Source of the DNA: Candidatus Nanohaloarchaea archaeon
Lineage (GTDB): Archaea; EX4484-52; GLR71
NCBI GenBank assembly: GCA_030636615.1
Contig: DAOVWP010000008.1
Span: forward strand, 1 to 13,314
DNA length: 13,314 nt
Direction of reading: 5' to 3'
Below the pieces are notes generated by a model, which saw only the letters and a program-made list of their open reading frames with translations, did not search any database and was not told the origin of the DNA. How positions within the stretch are numbered: the stretch's first letter is position 1; every line of letters starts with the position of its first letter. Below are positions 5,393-13,314 of this stretch, one piece after another. The translations under genes and the position numbers were made by a program.

Positions 5393-7189
5393 ATGATGAC
5401 AGAAGTATATCTAGACGGTACATTAATCGGCGAAACAGATGACCATAAGAAACTTATAACAGAACTTAAGACAAAAAGGAGAAAGAAGATACTTTCCACC
5501 AACATGAACGTATCCTTCTTGCAAGACAAAGATGAGATTCATGTTAATATGGGTATAGGTCGTGTCAGACGACCTCTGATAAATGTTGAAAATGGAAAAT
5601 CCCTTCTAACCAAAGACCTCATAAAAAAGATTGAAGAAAAAGAACTAACTTGGAAAGACATGCAAAAAAAAGGGATAATGGAATACATTGACGCTGAAGA
5701 AGAAGAAAATTCATACATCGCACTAACAGAAAAAGAACTGACAAAAGAACATACACATCTAGAACTTGACCCGCTTCTCATACTAGGTATAGCAACATCA
5801 ACTCTCCCATACCCTGATAAAAACAGGGGTGATAGACTAAACTATGGTGCCAGAATGGCAGTACAGTCTGTCGGTATACCAATCCATAACTTCCTAATGA
5901 GAGACGATACAACAATGAATATCCTGATCAACCCACAGAAAACACTTATATCAACACAAAGTATGGATGCAATACACCTCAACAGTCATCCGACAGGACA
6001 AAATATTGTAGTTGCGATAATGCCATTCTATGGATATAATATAGAAGATGCTCTTATAGTTAACAAATCATCCCTCGAAAGAGGTGCATTAAAATCTATT
6101 GCATACAGGACACATACTACTTCATGCAGAAGATATTGGGGTGGACAGGAAGACAAGATAGGACTCCCGGAAAAAGGGATTAAAAACTACAAATCCGAAG
6201 ACTTATACAACAAATTAGACCAATCAGGCATTATACAACCAGAGACAAAAGTAGAAGAAGGGGACATACTTGTAGGAAAGATATCACCATTAAGATTCCT
6301 TGGAATTGCAAAAGAAATCAGGATGGGTATTGAAAATTTCAGGGACAACTCACTTCATCTTGAAGAGATCCACGATGGATTTGTAGAAAAGATCATACTT
6401 ACAACAAACGAAGAAGGCAACATCTTGTTAAAGATAACAGTCAGAGACACAAGAATACCTGAAGTTGGAGACAAACTCGCCACAAGACACGGTCAGAAAG
6501 GTGTAATTGGTCTTGTAGTGCCGGAAGAAGACATGCCATTCACAGCAGAAGGCATAACACCAGATATAATAATAAACTCTCACGCGATACCATCAAGAAT
6601 GACTGTAGGACAGATTCTTGAGATCCTTGAAGGTAAAGCTGCTGCGCTTAATGGTACACATATTGATGCTACAGCTTTCAAAAGCTCTGAAGAAGAACCT
6701 AGAAAGATTCTAGCAGACAATGGATTTCAGGATGATGGAAAAGAAAGCCTATACAATGGGATTACTGGAGAGAAGATGGAATCAAAAATACTCATAGGAA
6801 TATGTTATTACCAGAGATTATATCATATTGTTTCAAAAAAGATTCATGCAAGAGCAAAAGGTCCTGTAGCCCTGCTAACAAAACAACCGACTGCAGGAAG
6901 ATCAAAAGGTGGAGGTCTAAGGCTTGGAGGAATGGAAAAAGATTGTTTCATAGCGCATGGAGCACCAATCGTACTCCAAGAAAGATTTTCATCAGACAGT
7001 GTCAAAGAACATATCTGTACAGAATGCGGCACAATCGCAGTAAAGGACCATATAAAAAATAAGGTTGTATGTCTTAACTGTAAAAGTGAAGAGAATATTG
7101 AAGTTAGATTATCATACGCTTTCAAGCTACTTCTTGACGAGATGAAGAGTATGATGATTGCAGCATCAATAAAAACTACAAAAGATTAA
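5393..7189 (+). CDS. rpoB1: DNA-directed RNA polymerase subunit B' (C-terminal half of RpoB)
   Basis: This 598-residue subunit, of usual length, carries the hybrid-binding, wall and anchor parts of the second-largest subunit. Conserved elements are NIVVAIMPFYGYNIEDALIV, with the acidic pair E218-D219 near the active site, then NKSSLERG. The segment VGDKLATRHGQKGVIG holds the two conserved lysines, followed by MPF. The C-terminal region contains GGLRLGGMEKDCFIAHGA and a zinc site, C542/C545 with C560/C563. At residue 513, Gly replaces the Glu of the usual RFGEME motif. Two ATGs are adjacent (5393 and 5396). The Shine-Dalgarno gaggaga (5384-5390) is very close to the first, so the second may be the true start, a one-residue difference. 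rpoA1 follows after 14 nt. Confidence 0.95.
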   Translation: MMTEVYLDGTLIGETDDHKKLITELKTKRRKKILSTNMNVSFLQDKDEIHVNMGIGRVRRPLINVENGKSLLTKDLIKKIEEKELTWKDMQKKGIMEYIDAEEEENSYIALTEKELTKEHTHLELDPLLILGIATSTLPYPDKNRGDRLNYGARMAVQSVGIPIHNFLMRDDTTMNILINPQKTLISTQSMDAIHLNSHPTGQNIVVAIMPFYGYNIEDALIVNKSSLERGALKSIAYRTHTTSCRRYWGGQEDKIGLPEKGIKNYKSEDLYNKLDQSGIIQPETKVEEGDILVGKISPLRFLGIAKEIRMGIENFRDNSLHLEEIHDGFVEKIILTTNEEGNILLKITVRDTRIPEVGDKLATRHGQKGVIGLVVPEEDMPFTAEGITPDIIINSHAIPSRMTVGQILEILEGKAAALNGTHIDATAFKSSEEEPRKILADNGFQDDGKESLYNGITGEKMESKILIGICYYQRLYHIVSKKIHARAKGPVALLTKQPTAGRSKGGGLRLGGMEKDCFIAHGAPIVLQERFSSDSVKEHICTECGTIAVKDHIKNKVVCLNCKSEENIEVRLSYAFKLLLDEMKSMMIAASIKTTKD

Positions 7190-7203
7190 GAGGATGATTT
7201 ATT

Positions 7204-9678
7204 ATGGCAGACATTTCAGAAATTAAGTTCCACATGGTTTCCCCCGAACATATCAAAAAAATTGCAACAATCGAAATTGCAAACTCAGAAGTATATGACG
7301 CAGATGCATATCCTATAGAAGGCGGCGTAATGGATCCACACTTAGGTGTTATTGATCCGGGAATGCGATGTAAGACTTGTGGTAGCAAATCAGGAGAATG
7401 CCTTGGCCACTTTGGATACATCAATCTTTCAAAACCAGTCTACAACATACTATTTATCAAGAAGATAAAAGAAGTTCTCGTATTGACATGTCAGGAATGT
7501 AGCAAACTTTTATTTGACAAAGAAAATGTAAAAAACAGAACTTATGATCTAAACAAAATCAAACCAGCAACAAAATGCCCAAACTGTGGTTACAATAATA
7601 AAAAAATAAAGTTCGAAAGGCCACAATCATTCACTTGTGACGGCGACAGGATAACACCGGAACAGATAAGAGAACAATTCGAAAAGATTAGTGATGAAGA
7701 CTTATCTATACTCAAGATGAACGGCGGCAGACCGGAATGGATGATTCTTACAATCCTGCCAGTCCCACCAATAACAACAAGACCATCAATTACACTTGAA
7801 GATGGAGAAAGATCAGAAGATGACCTGACCCACAAGCTGGTAGACGTAATCAGAATAAATCAAAGACTTGCAAACAATCTGGAAATTGGAGCACCTGAAT
7901 TCATACTTGATGACTTATGGGAACTTCTTCAGTATCATGTAACAACATATTTCAACAATGAGATAAGCGGTCTGCCACCTGCAAGACATAGATCTGGAAG
8001 ACAGCTAAAAACATTATCACAAAGACTAAAATCAAAGTCTGGAAGATTCAGGCTAAACCTCACAGGTAAAAGAGTAGACTTCTCTGCAAGAACAGTTATA
8101 TCCCCAGACCAGAATATTGGAATCAACGAAGTAGGTATTCCTGAACTTATTGCAAAAGTACTAACAATACCAATAAAAATAACAGAAAGGAACTTCAAGG
8201 AGATGAAAGAATGCGTTGAAAGAGGTCCTGAAAAAATAAACGGCGCAAACTACACAATCCGACCGGATGGACTGAGAAAAAAGATAAATGATCTCACAAA
8301 AGAATTCATATTAGAAGAACTCCAGCCGGGATTTATTGTAGAAAGACACATAAAGGATGGGGATATAGTCTTATTTAACAGGCAACCATCACTCCACAGG
8401 ATGTCAATAATGGCTCACAGAGTAAAGGTGATGCCTTATAAAACATTCAGACTAAACCTGACTGTATGTAAACCTTATAATGCAGACTTCGATGGAGATG
8501 AAATGAATGTTCATGTACCCCAGACCGCAGAGGCCAGAGCAGAAGCAGAACAGCTCATGCTTGTAGAAGAGAATATCAGATCACCAAGGTTCGGCGGTCC
8601 AATCATAGGAGCAGACCAGGACTACATCTCTGGATGCTATCTGCTTACAAAAGATGATACAAAAATAGACAAGAAAACATTTGCGCAAATTATTCTCAAA
8701 CTGAAACTCTATAACAGCAACAAGATAGACATGACAAAAGAGACATACACAGGTAAAGAGCTATTCAGTATTATATTACCGGATGGATTCAACCACAGAT
8801 TTAAATCAAAAGATGGATCAGATGTAATTATCGAAAACGGAAAACTCATAAAGGGATCAATCGATGAAAAAGCGATATCTTCATATGGAGGTAAAATAAT
8901 CAACAAGATTGATTTAGAATATGGTCACTCTGTTGCAGTAAGATTCATTGAACATATAACAATAATCTCAATTGAATATCTCATGAAAAGAGGTTTCACA
9001 CTATCACTGTCAGAAGAAGAGATTTCGGAAGAACAACAAAAAGATATCAAAAAAATCCAGAACAAATTTTCAGCAGAGATAGACAAAACAATAGAAACAT
9101 ACAAAAAAGGAAAACTTGAAACCTTACCAGGTCAGACATTAAAAGAATCTCTGGAATCCAATATTATCATCAAAACAAGCAATATGATGAGCGAAACACA
9201 GGAGATGTTATCTAAAAACCTTGCAGATAACGATGGCGTAGTCATGGCAAAAACCGGAGCAAGAGGAAGTATACAGAACTTCACATTCATGGCAGGATAC
9301 ATAGGTCAGGAACTTTCAGGCGGAAGCAGAATTTTCAGAGGATACAAAAACAGATGTCTTCCGTTCTTCAAGGAAAATGATTTATCACTAAAAGCACATG
9401 GATTTGTAGAATCATCCTTCAGAAAAGGACTAAATCCTACAGAATTCTTTTTCGAAGCAATGAAAGGTAGAGAAGGTATTATGGATTCATCCCTGAAAAC
9501 AAAAATCTCAGGATATATGCAAAGAAGATTAGTGAATGCAATGCAGGATTATCTGGTAAAAGAAGACAAGACTGTAAGAGACAGTAATGACGAGATAATA
9601 CAATTCGTTGCAGGAGAAGACGGAATTGATCCAGCAAAAAGCGATAGTGGAGGAATAATAAATCTCAAAGAGGTTTAA
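7204..9678 (+). CDS. rpoA1: DNA-directed RNA polymerase subunit A' (N-terminal part of RpoA/Rpb1)
   Basis: This subunit forms most of the clamp, the catalytic double-psi barrel half and the bridge helix. The N-terminal zinc site is visible: C56/C59, then C66-x-x-H69, with further pairs C96/C99 and C125/C128. Switch region NLTGKRVDFSARTVISPD is intact. The catalytic loop NADFDGDEMN begins at residue 426, with the three Mg-binding aspartates at 428, 430 and 432. The bridge helix lies around residues 735-775 and is divergent: DSSLKTKISGY replaces the near-invariant DTA..TA.SGY, with Lys at residue 767 where Ala is expected. At 824 residues it is shorter than the usual ~870-900. It ends at the normal archaeal A'/A'' split, in GEDGIDP. 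Shine-Dalgarno gagga lies at 7190-7194. Confidence 0.96.
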   Translation: MADISEIKFHMVSPEHIKKIATIEIANSEVYDADAYPIEGGVMDPHLGVIDPGMRCKTCGSKSGECLGHFGYINLSKPVYNILFIKKIKEVLVLTCQECSKLLFDKENVKNRTYDLNKIKPATKCPNCGYNNKKIKFERPQSFTCDGDRITPEQIREQFEKISDEDLSILKMNGGRPEWMILTILPVPPITTRPSITLEDGERSEDDLTHKLVDVIRINQRLANNLEIGAPEFILDDLWELLQYHVTTYFNNEISGLPPARHRSGRQLKTLSQRLKSKSGRFRLNLTGKRVDFSARTVISPDQNIGINEVGIPELIAKVLTIPIKITERNFKEMKECVERGPEKINGANYTIRPDGLRKKINDLTKEFILEELQPGFIVERHIKDGDIVLFNRQPSLHRMSIMAHRVKVMPYKTFRLNLTVCKPYNADFDGDEMNVHVPQTAEARAEAEQLMLVEENIRSPRFGGPIIGADQDYISGCYLLTKDDTKIDKKTFAQIILKLKLYNSNKIDMTKETYTGKELFSIILPDGFNHRFKSKDGSDVIIENGKLIKGSIDEKAISSYGGKIINKIDLEYGHSVAVRFIEHITIISIEYLMKRGFTLSLSEEEISEEQQKDIKKIQNKFSAEIDKTIETYKKGKLETLPGQTLKESLESNIIIKTSNMMSETQEMLSKNLADNDGVVMAKTGARGSIQNFTFMAGYIGQELSGGSRIFRGYKNRCLPFFKENDLSLKAHGFVESSFRKGLNPTEFFFEAMKGREGIMDSSLKTKISGYMQRRLVNAMQDYLVKEDKTVRDSNDEIIQFVAGEDGIDPAKSDSGGIINLKEV

Positions 9679-9692
9679 GGTTGGTGATAATT

Positions 9693-10805
9693 ATGATAAA
9701 CAAAGAGATAAAGGACAAAACTTTCAAATTATTAAAAGAAAAAGTAGAATTACTAGACAAGACCAAAAAAGAAAAAGAAGAAATCCTAAAACTTGCAGAA
9801 AAAAGATATGAGAATATGTTATATGATTCAGGAGAAGCAATAGGTGTTGTCGCAGCACAGTCTGTATCAGAACCAGCAACTCAGACTACACTTAAATCAT
9901 ATCACAGAGAGTCTTCAGGACTTAACATTATACAAGGTCTTCCAAGAGTTATTGAAATTCTCGATGCAAGAAAATCACCGGAAACACCAACAATGAAAAT
10001 ATATCTGCTTCCTGAACAGAATAATAAAAACTCTGCAAAAAAGATTGCATCAAACATAAAAGAAACAAAACTAATGCATCTTATGGTAGAAGATTCACTG
10101 GATTTAGCAAACATGTGCATCGAAATTAATATGGATGCAGAAAAAATGAAAAATCTCGATATCAAGACAGATGATCTCATAAAAAATATAAAAAAGAAAG
10201 TAAGAAACATTGAAGTAAAGATGTCTGATGACCATACAATGATTGTCGAATCTAAAAAAGCAGGAACAACAGTACAGGATTTACAAAGAACAAGAACCAA
10301 AGTAAGAGACTCACACGCAAAAGGTATACCTGATATAGATTTCTGTATTATAGAAAAAGTAAACGACGATTGGGTACTGCAAACCCTTGGATCCAACCTA
10401 AGAAAGATCACAAAAATAGAAGGCGTTGATTCTAACAGAGTCTCAACAAATAACATATTTGAAGTATATGAGACATTTGGAATTGAAGCAGCAAGACAAG
10501 CAATAATAAACGAAATCCTCAATACACTAAGAGCACAGGGAGTAGACACAGATATAAGACACCTTTTATTGATTGCTGACGCTATGACAAGCAAGGGTGA
10601 AATCAAACCGATAGGAAGATATGGGCTTAGTGGCGCAAAATCATCTGTACTTGCAAGATCAAACTTTGAAGAGACTGTAAAACATCTCGTAGATGCATCA
10701 ATCATAGGAGAAAAAGACGAACTCAAGGGTATAGTAGAAAACATAATTATCGGAAAAACAGCAAAAGTCGGATCAGGACTTGTAGAACTGAAAATGAAAG
10801 ATTAA
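9693..10805 (+). CDS. rpoA2: DNA-directed RNA polymerase subunit A'' (C-terminal part of Rpb1)
   Basis: This subunit carries the trigger loop and the C-terminal clamp and jaw of the largest subunit. The ATG at 9693 (370 residues, normal length) is preferred over the in-frame TTG at 9681, because ggtgat (9683-9688) fits the 16S anti-Shine-Dalgarno just upstream. Motifs include GEAIGVVAAQS, then EPATQ, then GLPRVIEILDARKSPETP. Further on are GSNLRKITKIEGVDSNR, and GRYGLSGAKSSVLARSNFEE near the C terminus. The trigger loop reads QTTLKSYH (residues 64-71) where archaea usually have QMTLRTFH. The catalytic His71 is kept, but Met, Arg/Asn, Thr and Phe are replaced by Thr, Lys, Ser and Tyr, and the following residues are RES rather than YAG. 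L30e follows after 19 nt. Confidence 0.95.
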   Translation: MINKEIKDKTFKLLKEKVELLDKTKKEKEEILKLAEKRYENMLYDSGEAIGVVAAQSVSEPATQTTLKSYHRESSGLNIIQGLPRVIEILDARKSPETPTMKIYLLPEQNNKNSAKKIASNIKETKLMHLMVEDSLDLANMCIEINMDAEKMKNLDIKTDDLIKNIKKKVRNIEVKMSDDHTMIVESKKAGTTVQDLQRTRTKVRDSHAKGIPDIDFCIIEKVNDDWVLQTLGSNLRKITKIEGVDSNRVSTNNIFEVYETFGIEAARQAIINEILNTLRAQGVDTDIRHLLLIADAMTSKGEIKPIGRYGLSGAKSSVLARSNFEETVKHLVDASIIGEKDELKGIVENIIIGKTAKVGSGLVELKMKD

Positions 10806-10824
10806 ACCTCGGGAGGTAAACAAT

Positions 10825-11079
10825 ATGTCAAAAACACTTAATACTGAAATCAAAAGCGCACTTGAGAGTAACACAATAATCATTGGTCTGAAAAGGACAA
10901 TAAAAGAGAAAAAACTAAATAAGATAGTTATTTCATCAAACTGTCCAAAAGAGATCAAAGACAAATTAAAGACAAAAGAAAAAGTGCCTGTCGAAATATT
11001 TGAAGGAAATAATGCTGAACTTGGAGAATTATGCAAAAAACCATTCTCTATATCTGTACTTTCAATAAAAAACAAATAA
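10825..11079 (+). CDS. rpl30e: Ribosomal protein L30e (eL30)
   Basis: This 84-residue large-subunit protein belongs to the L7Ae/L30e RNA-binding fold. It shows the expected layout: an N-terminal helix LNTEIKSALES, the IIIGLKRTIKEKKLNKIVIS strand-helix segment, NCP, and the C-terminal motif GNNAELGELCKKPFSISVLS typical of archaeal L30e. It is slightly shorter than the usual ~95-105 residues. Position directly after rpoA2 is its classic archaeal location, which favours L30e over its paralogue L7Ae. Shine-Dalgarno gggaggt (10811-10817) is seven bases before the ATG. It is the last gene before the ~100-nt gap where nusA would normally follow. Confidence 0.9.
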   Translation: MSKTLNTEIKSALESNTIIIGLKRTIKEKKLNKIVISSNCPKEIKDKLKTKEKVPVEIFEGNNAELGELCKKPFSISVLSIKNK

Positions 11080-11117
11080 TCAGACAATCGGAAAATAATA
11101 TAAAGATATTACATAAA

Positions 11118-11128
11118 TTTATAAAAAG
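11118..11128 (+). promoter_or_regulatory. TATA box for the S12-S7 genes
   Basis: The sequence tttataaaaag lies in the L30e-S12 gap and predicts transcription starting near 11145-11150. That gives a leader of about 40 nt containing the S12 Shine-Dalgarno region. A second TATA-like stretch, gatataaaata, follows at 11136. This suggests that the ribosomal protein genes have a promoter separate from the polymerase operon. Confidence 0.5.
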
Positions 11129-11187
11129 CAAACAAGATATAAAATAAATTATACTAAAAAATTAAGAAATCAAGAGATGTGAATTTA

Positions 11188-11607
11188 ATGGTAGGACTTT
11201 TTGCAGCAAGAAACCTGATAAAGAAAAGAAAAAGCGATAGATGGAAGAGTAGTGAATATAAAAGAAGAGCTCTAAATCTAAAAGTAAAAAAAGACCCTTT
11301 AGCAGGAAGTTGCCAGGCAAAAGGCATTGTTCTTGAAAAAAAGAATCTTGAAGCAAAACAGCCAAACTCAGCACTCAGGAAATGTGTAAGGATTCAACTT
11401 ATAAAAAACAGCAAACAAATCACTGCTTTCGTCCCTGGAAATGGAGCAATCAGCCATATTCAGGAACACGATGAAGTAGAAGTAGAAGGTATCGGCGGAA
11501 CAAAAGGACGAGCAAAAGGAGATATTCCAACAGTCAGATGGAAAGTTACAAAAGTTAACAATGTGTCTCTTGAATCACTGCTTTCTGGAAAAGCAAAAAG
11601 AAAATAA
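11188..11607 (+). CDS. rps12: Ribosomal protein S12 (uS12)
   Basis: This small-subunit decoding-centre protein is 139 residues from the ATG at 11188. Its start MVGLFAARNL matches the usual archaeal MANGLYAAR beginning, so the in-frame GTG at 11179 is probably too early. Hallmarks are AKGIVLEKKNLEAKQPNSAL then RKCVRIQLIKNSKQITAFVP, GNGAISHIQEHDEVEVEGIG, and GDIPTVRWKVTKVNNVSLE. The KQPNSA and VPGNG loops that approach the decoding site are intact. A minor difference is GDIPT where GDIPG is typical. It is followed after 17 nt by S7, the conserved archaeal and bacterial order. The promoter element in the preceding gap probably serves both genes. Confidence 0.95.
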   Translation: MVGLFAARNLIKKRKSDRWKSSEYKRRALNLKVKKDPLAGSCQAKGIVLEKKNLEAKQPNSALRKCVRIQLIKNSKQITAFVPGNGAISHIQEHDEVEVEGIGGTKGRAKGDIPTVRWKVTKVNNVSLESLLSGKAKRK

Positions 11608-11624
11608 GATAAGGTGTATTTTTT

Positions 11625-12227
11625 ATGACAACTGAAATTAAATTATTCAATAAATGGTCATTTGATGAACTAAAGATAACAGATGAGGGTTTGGTGCAAT
11701 ATATCACAATAAAACCTCAGCTTGTCCCAAAATCAGGAGGCCAGCACGCAAAAAAACAGTTTCATAAATCAAAGGTCAACATAGTGGAAAGGCTTGTCAA
11801 CAAACTATTTGTTGCAGGACACAAAGGAAAAAAGCATAAATTCTCATCAGGCACAAATGTAGGTAAATCATTCATGATAATGAAAGGTATCGAAGATGCA
11901 TTCATAAAGATTGAAGAAAACACAAAAGAGAATCCAATACAAGTACTCATAACAGCAATTGAAAACAGTGCGCCTATGGAAGAAGTCGTTACATATCAAA
12001 GAGGAGGCTCATTTGCAAGAAACGCAGTCATCACATCACCACAGAGGCGTATCGACCTTGCATTGAAACACATTGCTCAGGGAACATATCAAACAACAAC
12101 AAAAGCAAAAAAGACATTGGCGCAGGCGCTCTCCGAACAGATAATAGGAACATCAAAAAATGACACAAATCTTTTATCCATAAGAGAAAAACAAAGAAGA
12201 GAAAAAGAAGCAGCCGGAGCAAGGTAA
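11625..12227 (+). CDS. rps7: Ribosomal protein S7 (uS7)
   Basis: This 200-residue protein binds the 3' major domain of 16S rRNA and nucleates assembly of the small-subunit head. Family features are LFNKWSFDELKITD near the start, VNIVERLVNKLFVAGHKGKK, ENPIQVLITAIENSAPMEEV, RGGSFARNAVITSPQRRIDL and a C-terminal basic segment SIREKQRREKEAAGAR. Archaeal S7 proteins are about 190-220 residues, so the length is normal. The ATG has a Shine-Dalgarno aaggtg about nine bases upstream, and the gene lies 17 nt after S12. The 82-nt AT-rich gap to EF-2 has no strong terminator; EF-2 may be co-transcribed or have its own weak promoter there. Confidence 0.95.
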   Translation: MTTEIKLFNKWSFDELKITDEGLVQYITIKPQLVPKSGGQHAKKQFHKSKVNIVERLVNKLFVAGHKGKKHKFSSGTNVGKSFMIMKGIEDAFIKIEENTKENPIQVLITAIENSAPMEEVVTYQRGGSFARNAVITSPQRRIDLALKHIAQGTYQTTTKAKKTLAQALSEQIIGTSKNDTNLLSIREKQRREKEAAGAR

Positions 12228-12309
12228 TAACTACAGATATATCTCAATCTATATTTTGATTATATCAAATACATAATTAAATTTTATTAAAGAAAAAAAG
12301 GTTATAACT

Positions 12310-13314
12310 ATGACAACTATGATTGATGAAATAAGAGACATTATAGACAATCCTGATCATATCAGAAATATTGCTATCGCAGCACACATTGATCATGGTA
12401 AATCAACACTAAGCGATAACTTGCTAGCAGGAGCGGGACTCATTTCAGAAGATCTTGCAGGAAAACAGCTGGCAACAGATTTCGATCCACAGGAACAGGA
12501 AAGAGGAATCACTATATTTTCAGCTAATGTATCTATGGTTCATGAACATGAAGACAAAAAAGTTCTCATCAATCTTATCGACACTCCTGGTCATGTAGAC
12601 TTTGGAGGAGATGTCACAAGAGCTTTCAGAGCAGTAGACGGAGCATTAGTGCTTGCATGCGCAGTAGACGGTGTAATGCCGCAGACAGAAACAGTACTGC
12701 GACAGGCTCTTAAAGAAAGAATTAAACCGATATTATTCATAAACAAAGTAGACAGGATGATAAAAGAACTTCAGCTCACACCTGAACAGATGATGGAAAA
12801 ATTCACAGCAATAATTGCTGAGGTTAACAAGATTATCAAAGACAACGCTCCCGCAGAATTCAAAGAGAAATGGTTAGTGAATGTCAATGACGGAAGCGTA
12901 GCATTTGGATCTGCCTTCAAAAACTGGGCGATATCAATCCCTTACATGAAAAAAACAGAAACAACTTTCAAAGATATCATTAAATACACTGAAGATGACA
13001 ACGAAGCAGAACTCAAAAAAACATACCACTTTCAAAAGTTGTCTTGGACATGGTTATCAAACATCTCCCAAATCCAAAAGAAGCGCAAAAATACAGGATT
13101 AAAAGACTTTGGAAAGGAGATTATGAAAGCAAATCAGGAAAATCTATGACTGATTGCAACCCAAAAGGACCTGTAATAGGAATAGTCACAAGAGTAACTG
13201 CAGACAAACATGCAGGTATTGTATCAACAGTAAGGCTTCTATCAGGAACGTTAAATGATGGAGACACAGTACATCTTGTCGGATCAGACAACAACATAAG
13301 AGTACAACAGGTAA
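12310..13314 (+). CDS. fusA: Translation elongation factor 2 (EF-2), 5' part; apparent -1 frameshift, runs off window
   Basis: EF-2 is the GTPase that moves the ribosome along the mRNA. The first frame gives the G domain: G1 AHIDHGKST, G2 ERGITI, G3 DTPGH and G4 NKVD, plus LAGKQLATDFDPQEQERGI. After a run of seven A (13015-13021) the starting frame turns to non-EF-2 sequence and stops at 13147-13149. The -1 frame continues as proper EF-2: NIPLSKVVLDMVIKHLPNPK, YRIKRLWKGD, CNPKGPVIGIV, DKHAGIVSTVRLLSGTL. It stays open to the last base. Reading the run as eight A gives LKKNIPL, which fits the family. The cause is either a one-base homopolymer error, a real mutation, or slippage/recoding. EF-2 is essential, so a sequence error is the simplest reading. 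A weak Shine-Dalgarno aaggt precedes the ATG. Confidence 0.9.

Noticed and set aside
5381..5393. rpoB and rpoA appearing as broken genes (B''/B' and A'/A'')
   Set aside because: The breaks fall at the natural archaeal split sites, each half has its own Shine-Dalgarno and normal length, so these are genuine separate subunits.
6802..7062. 86-codon + strand open frame inside rpoB1
   Set aside because: It is a second frame of the conserved C-terminal part of rpoB1, very basic and without a Shine-Dalgarno or motif.
9902..10744. 280-codon open frame on the - strand inside rpoA2
   Set aside because: It lies fully antisense to a clearly conserved polymerase gene. Its Ser/Phe/Ile-rich translation is the usual product of reading A-rich coding sequence backwards, and it has no family motif.
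12236..12267. Imperfect inverted repeat (gatat...aatc / gatt.atatc) between S7 and EF-2 as a terminator or operator
   Set aside because: The stem is short, AT-only in large part and interrupted by a five-base bulge, with no U-tract after it; this is expected by chance in such AT-rich sequence.

Overview
The window is AT-rich archaeal chromosome. All genes I can support lie on the + strand. The evidence for Archaea is: split RNA polymerase large subunits in the order rpoH-rpoB2-rpoB1-rpoA1-rpoA2, followed by L30e, S12, S7 and EF-2; TATA boxes about 25-30 nt upstream of leaderless ORFs and RNA genes; and two tRNA genes with bulge-helix-bulge (BHB) introns. Short intergenic gaps, fast-evolving core proteins, the absence of nusA at its usual place and an intron in a tRNA T-loop suggest a DPANN-type lineage (for example Woesearchaeota/Pacearchaeota-like). 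That assignment is inference; no 16S is present.

Layout. 1-318: 3' end of an unrecognised protein gene, open from the window edge. 345-1273: a 7-TM membrane protein whose stop overlaps the start of a small winged-HTH protein (ATGA overlap). 1313-2719: a secreted/membrane-anchored protein with a signal peptide, one internal TM helix and a DUF11-like C-terminal domain. 2767-3526: an RNA-gene cluster of tRNA-Tyr (71-nt intron at 37/38), 5S rRNA, tRNA-Asp (86-nt intron in the T-loop at 59/60) and tRNA-Lys(CUU, no intron). The 127 nt between tRNA-Asp and tRNA-Lys (3325-3451) hold only AT-rich sequence with a possible tRNA-Lys TATA box. 3561-11079: RNA polymerase operon H-B''-B'-A'-A'' plus L30e, spaced by about 10-20 nt with Shine-Dalgarno sites. 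11080-11187: a promoter-bearing gap where nusA would normally sit. 11188-12227: ribosomal proteins S12 and S7. 12310-13314: EF-2, which needs one -1 frameshift in an A7 run and runs off the window.

Together the second half is a transcription/translation superoperon. The most unusual signals are (1) the T-loop intron in tRNA-Asp with a textbook BHB; (2) substitutions at normally invariant RNA polymerase active-centre positions in several subunits at once (bridge helix in A', trigger loop in A'', fork/rif-like region in B'', one site in B'); and (3) the apparent -1 frameshift in the essential EF-2 gene. I saw no CRISPR array, insertion sequence or defence system.
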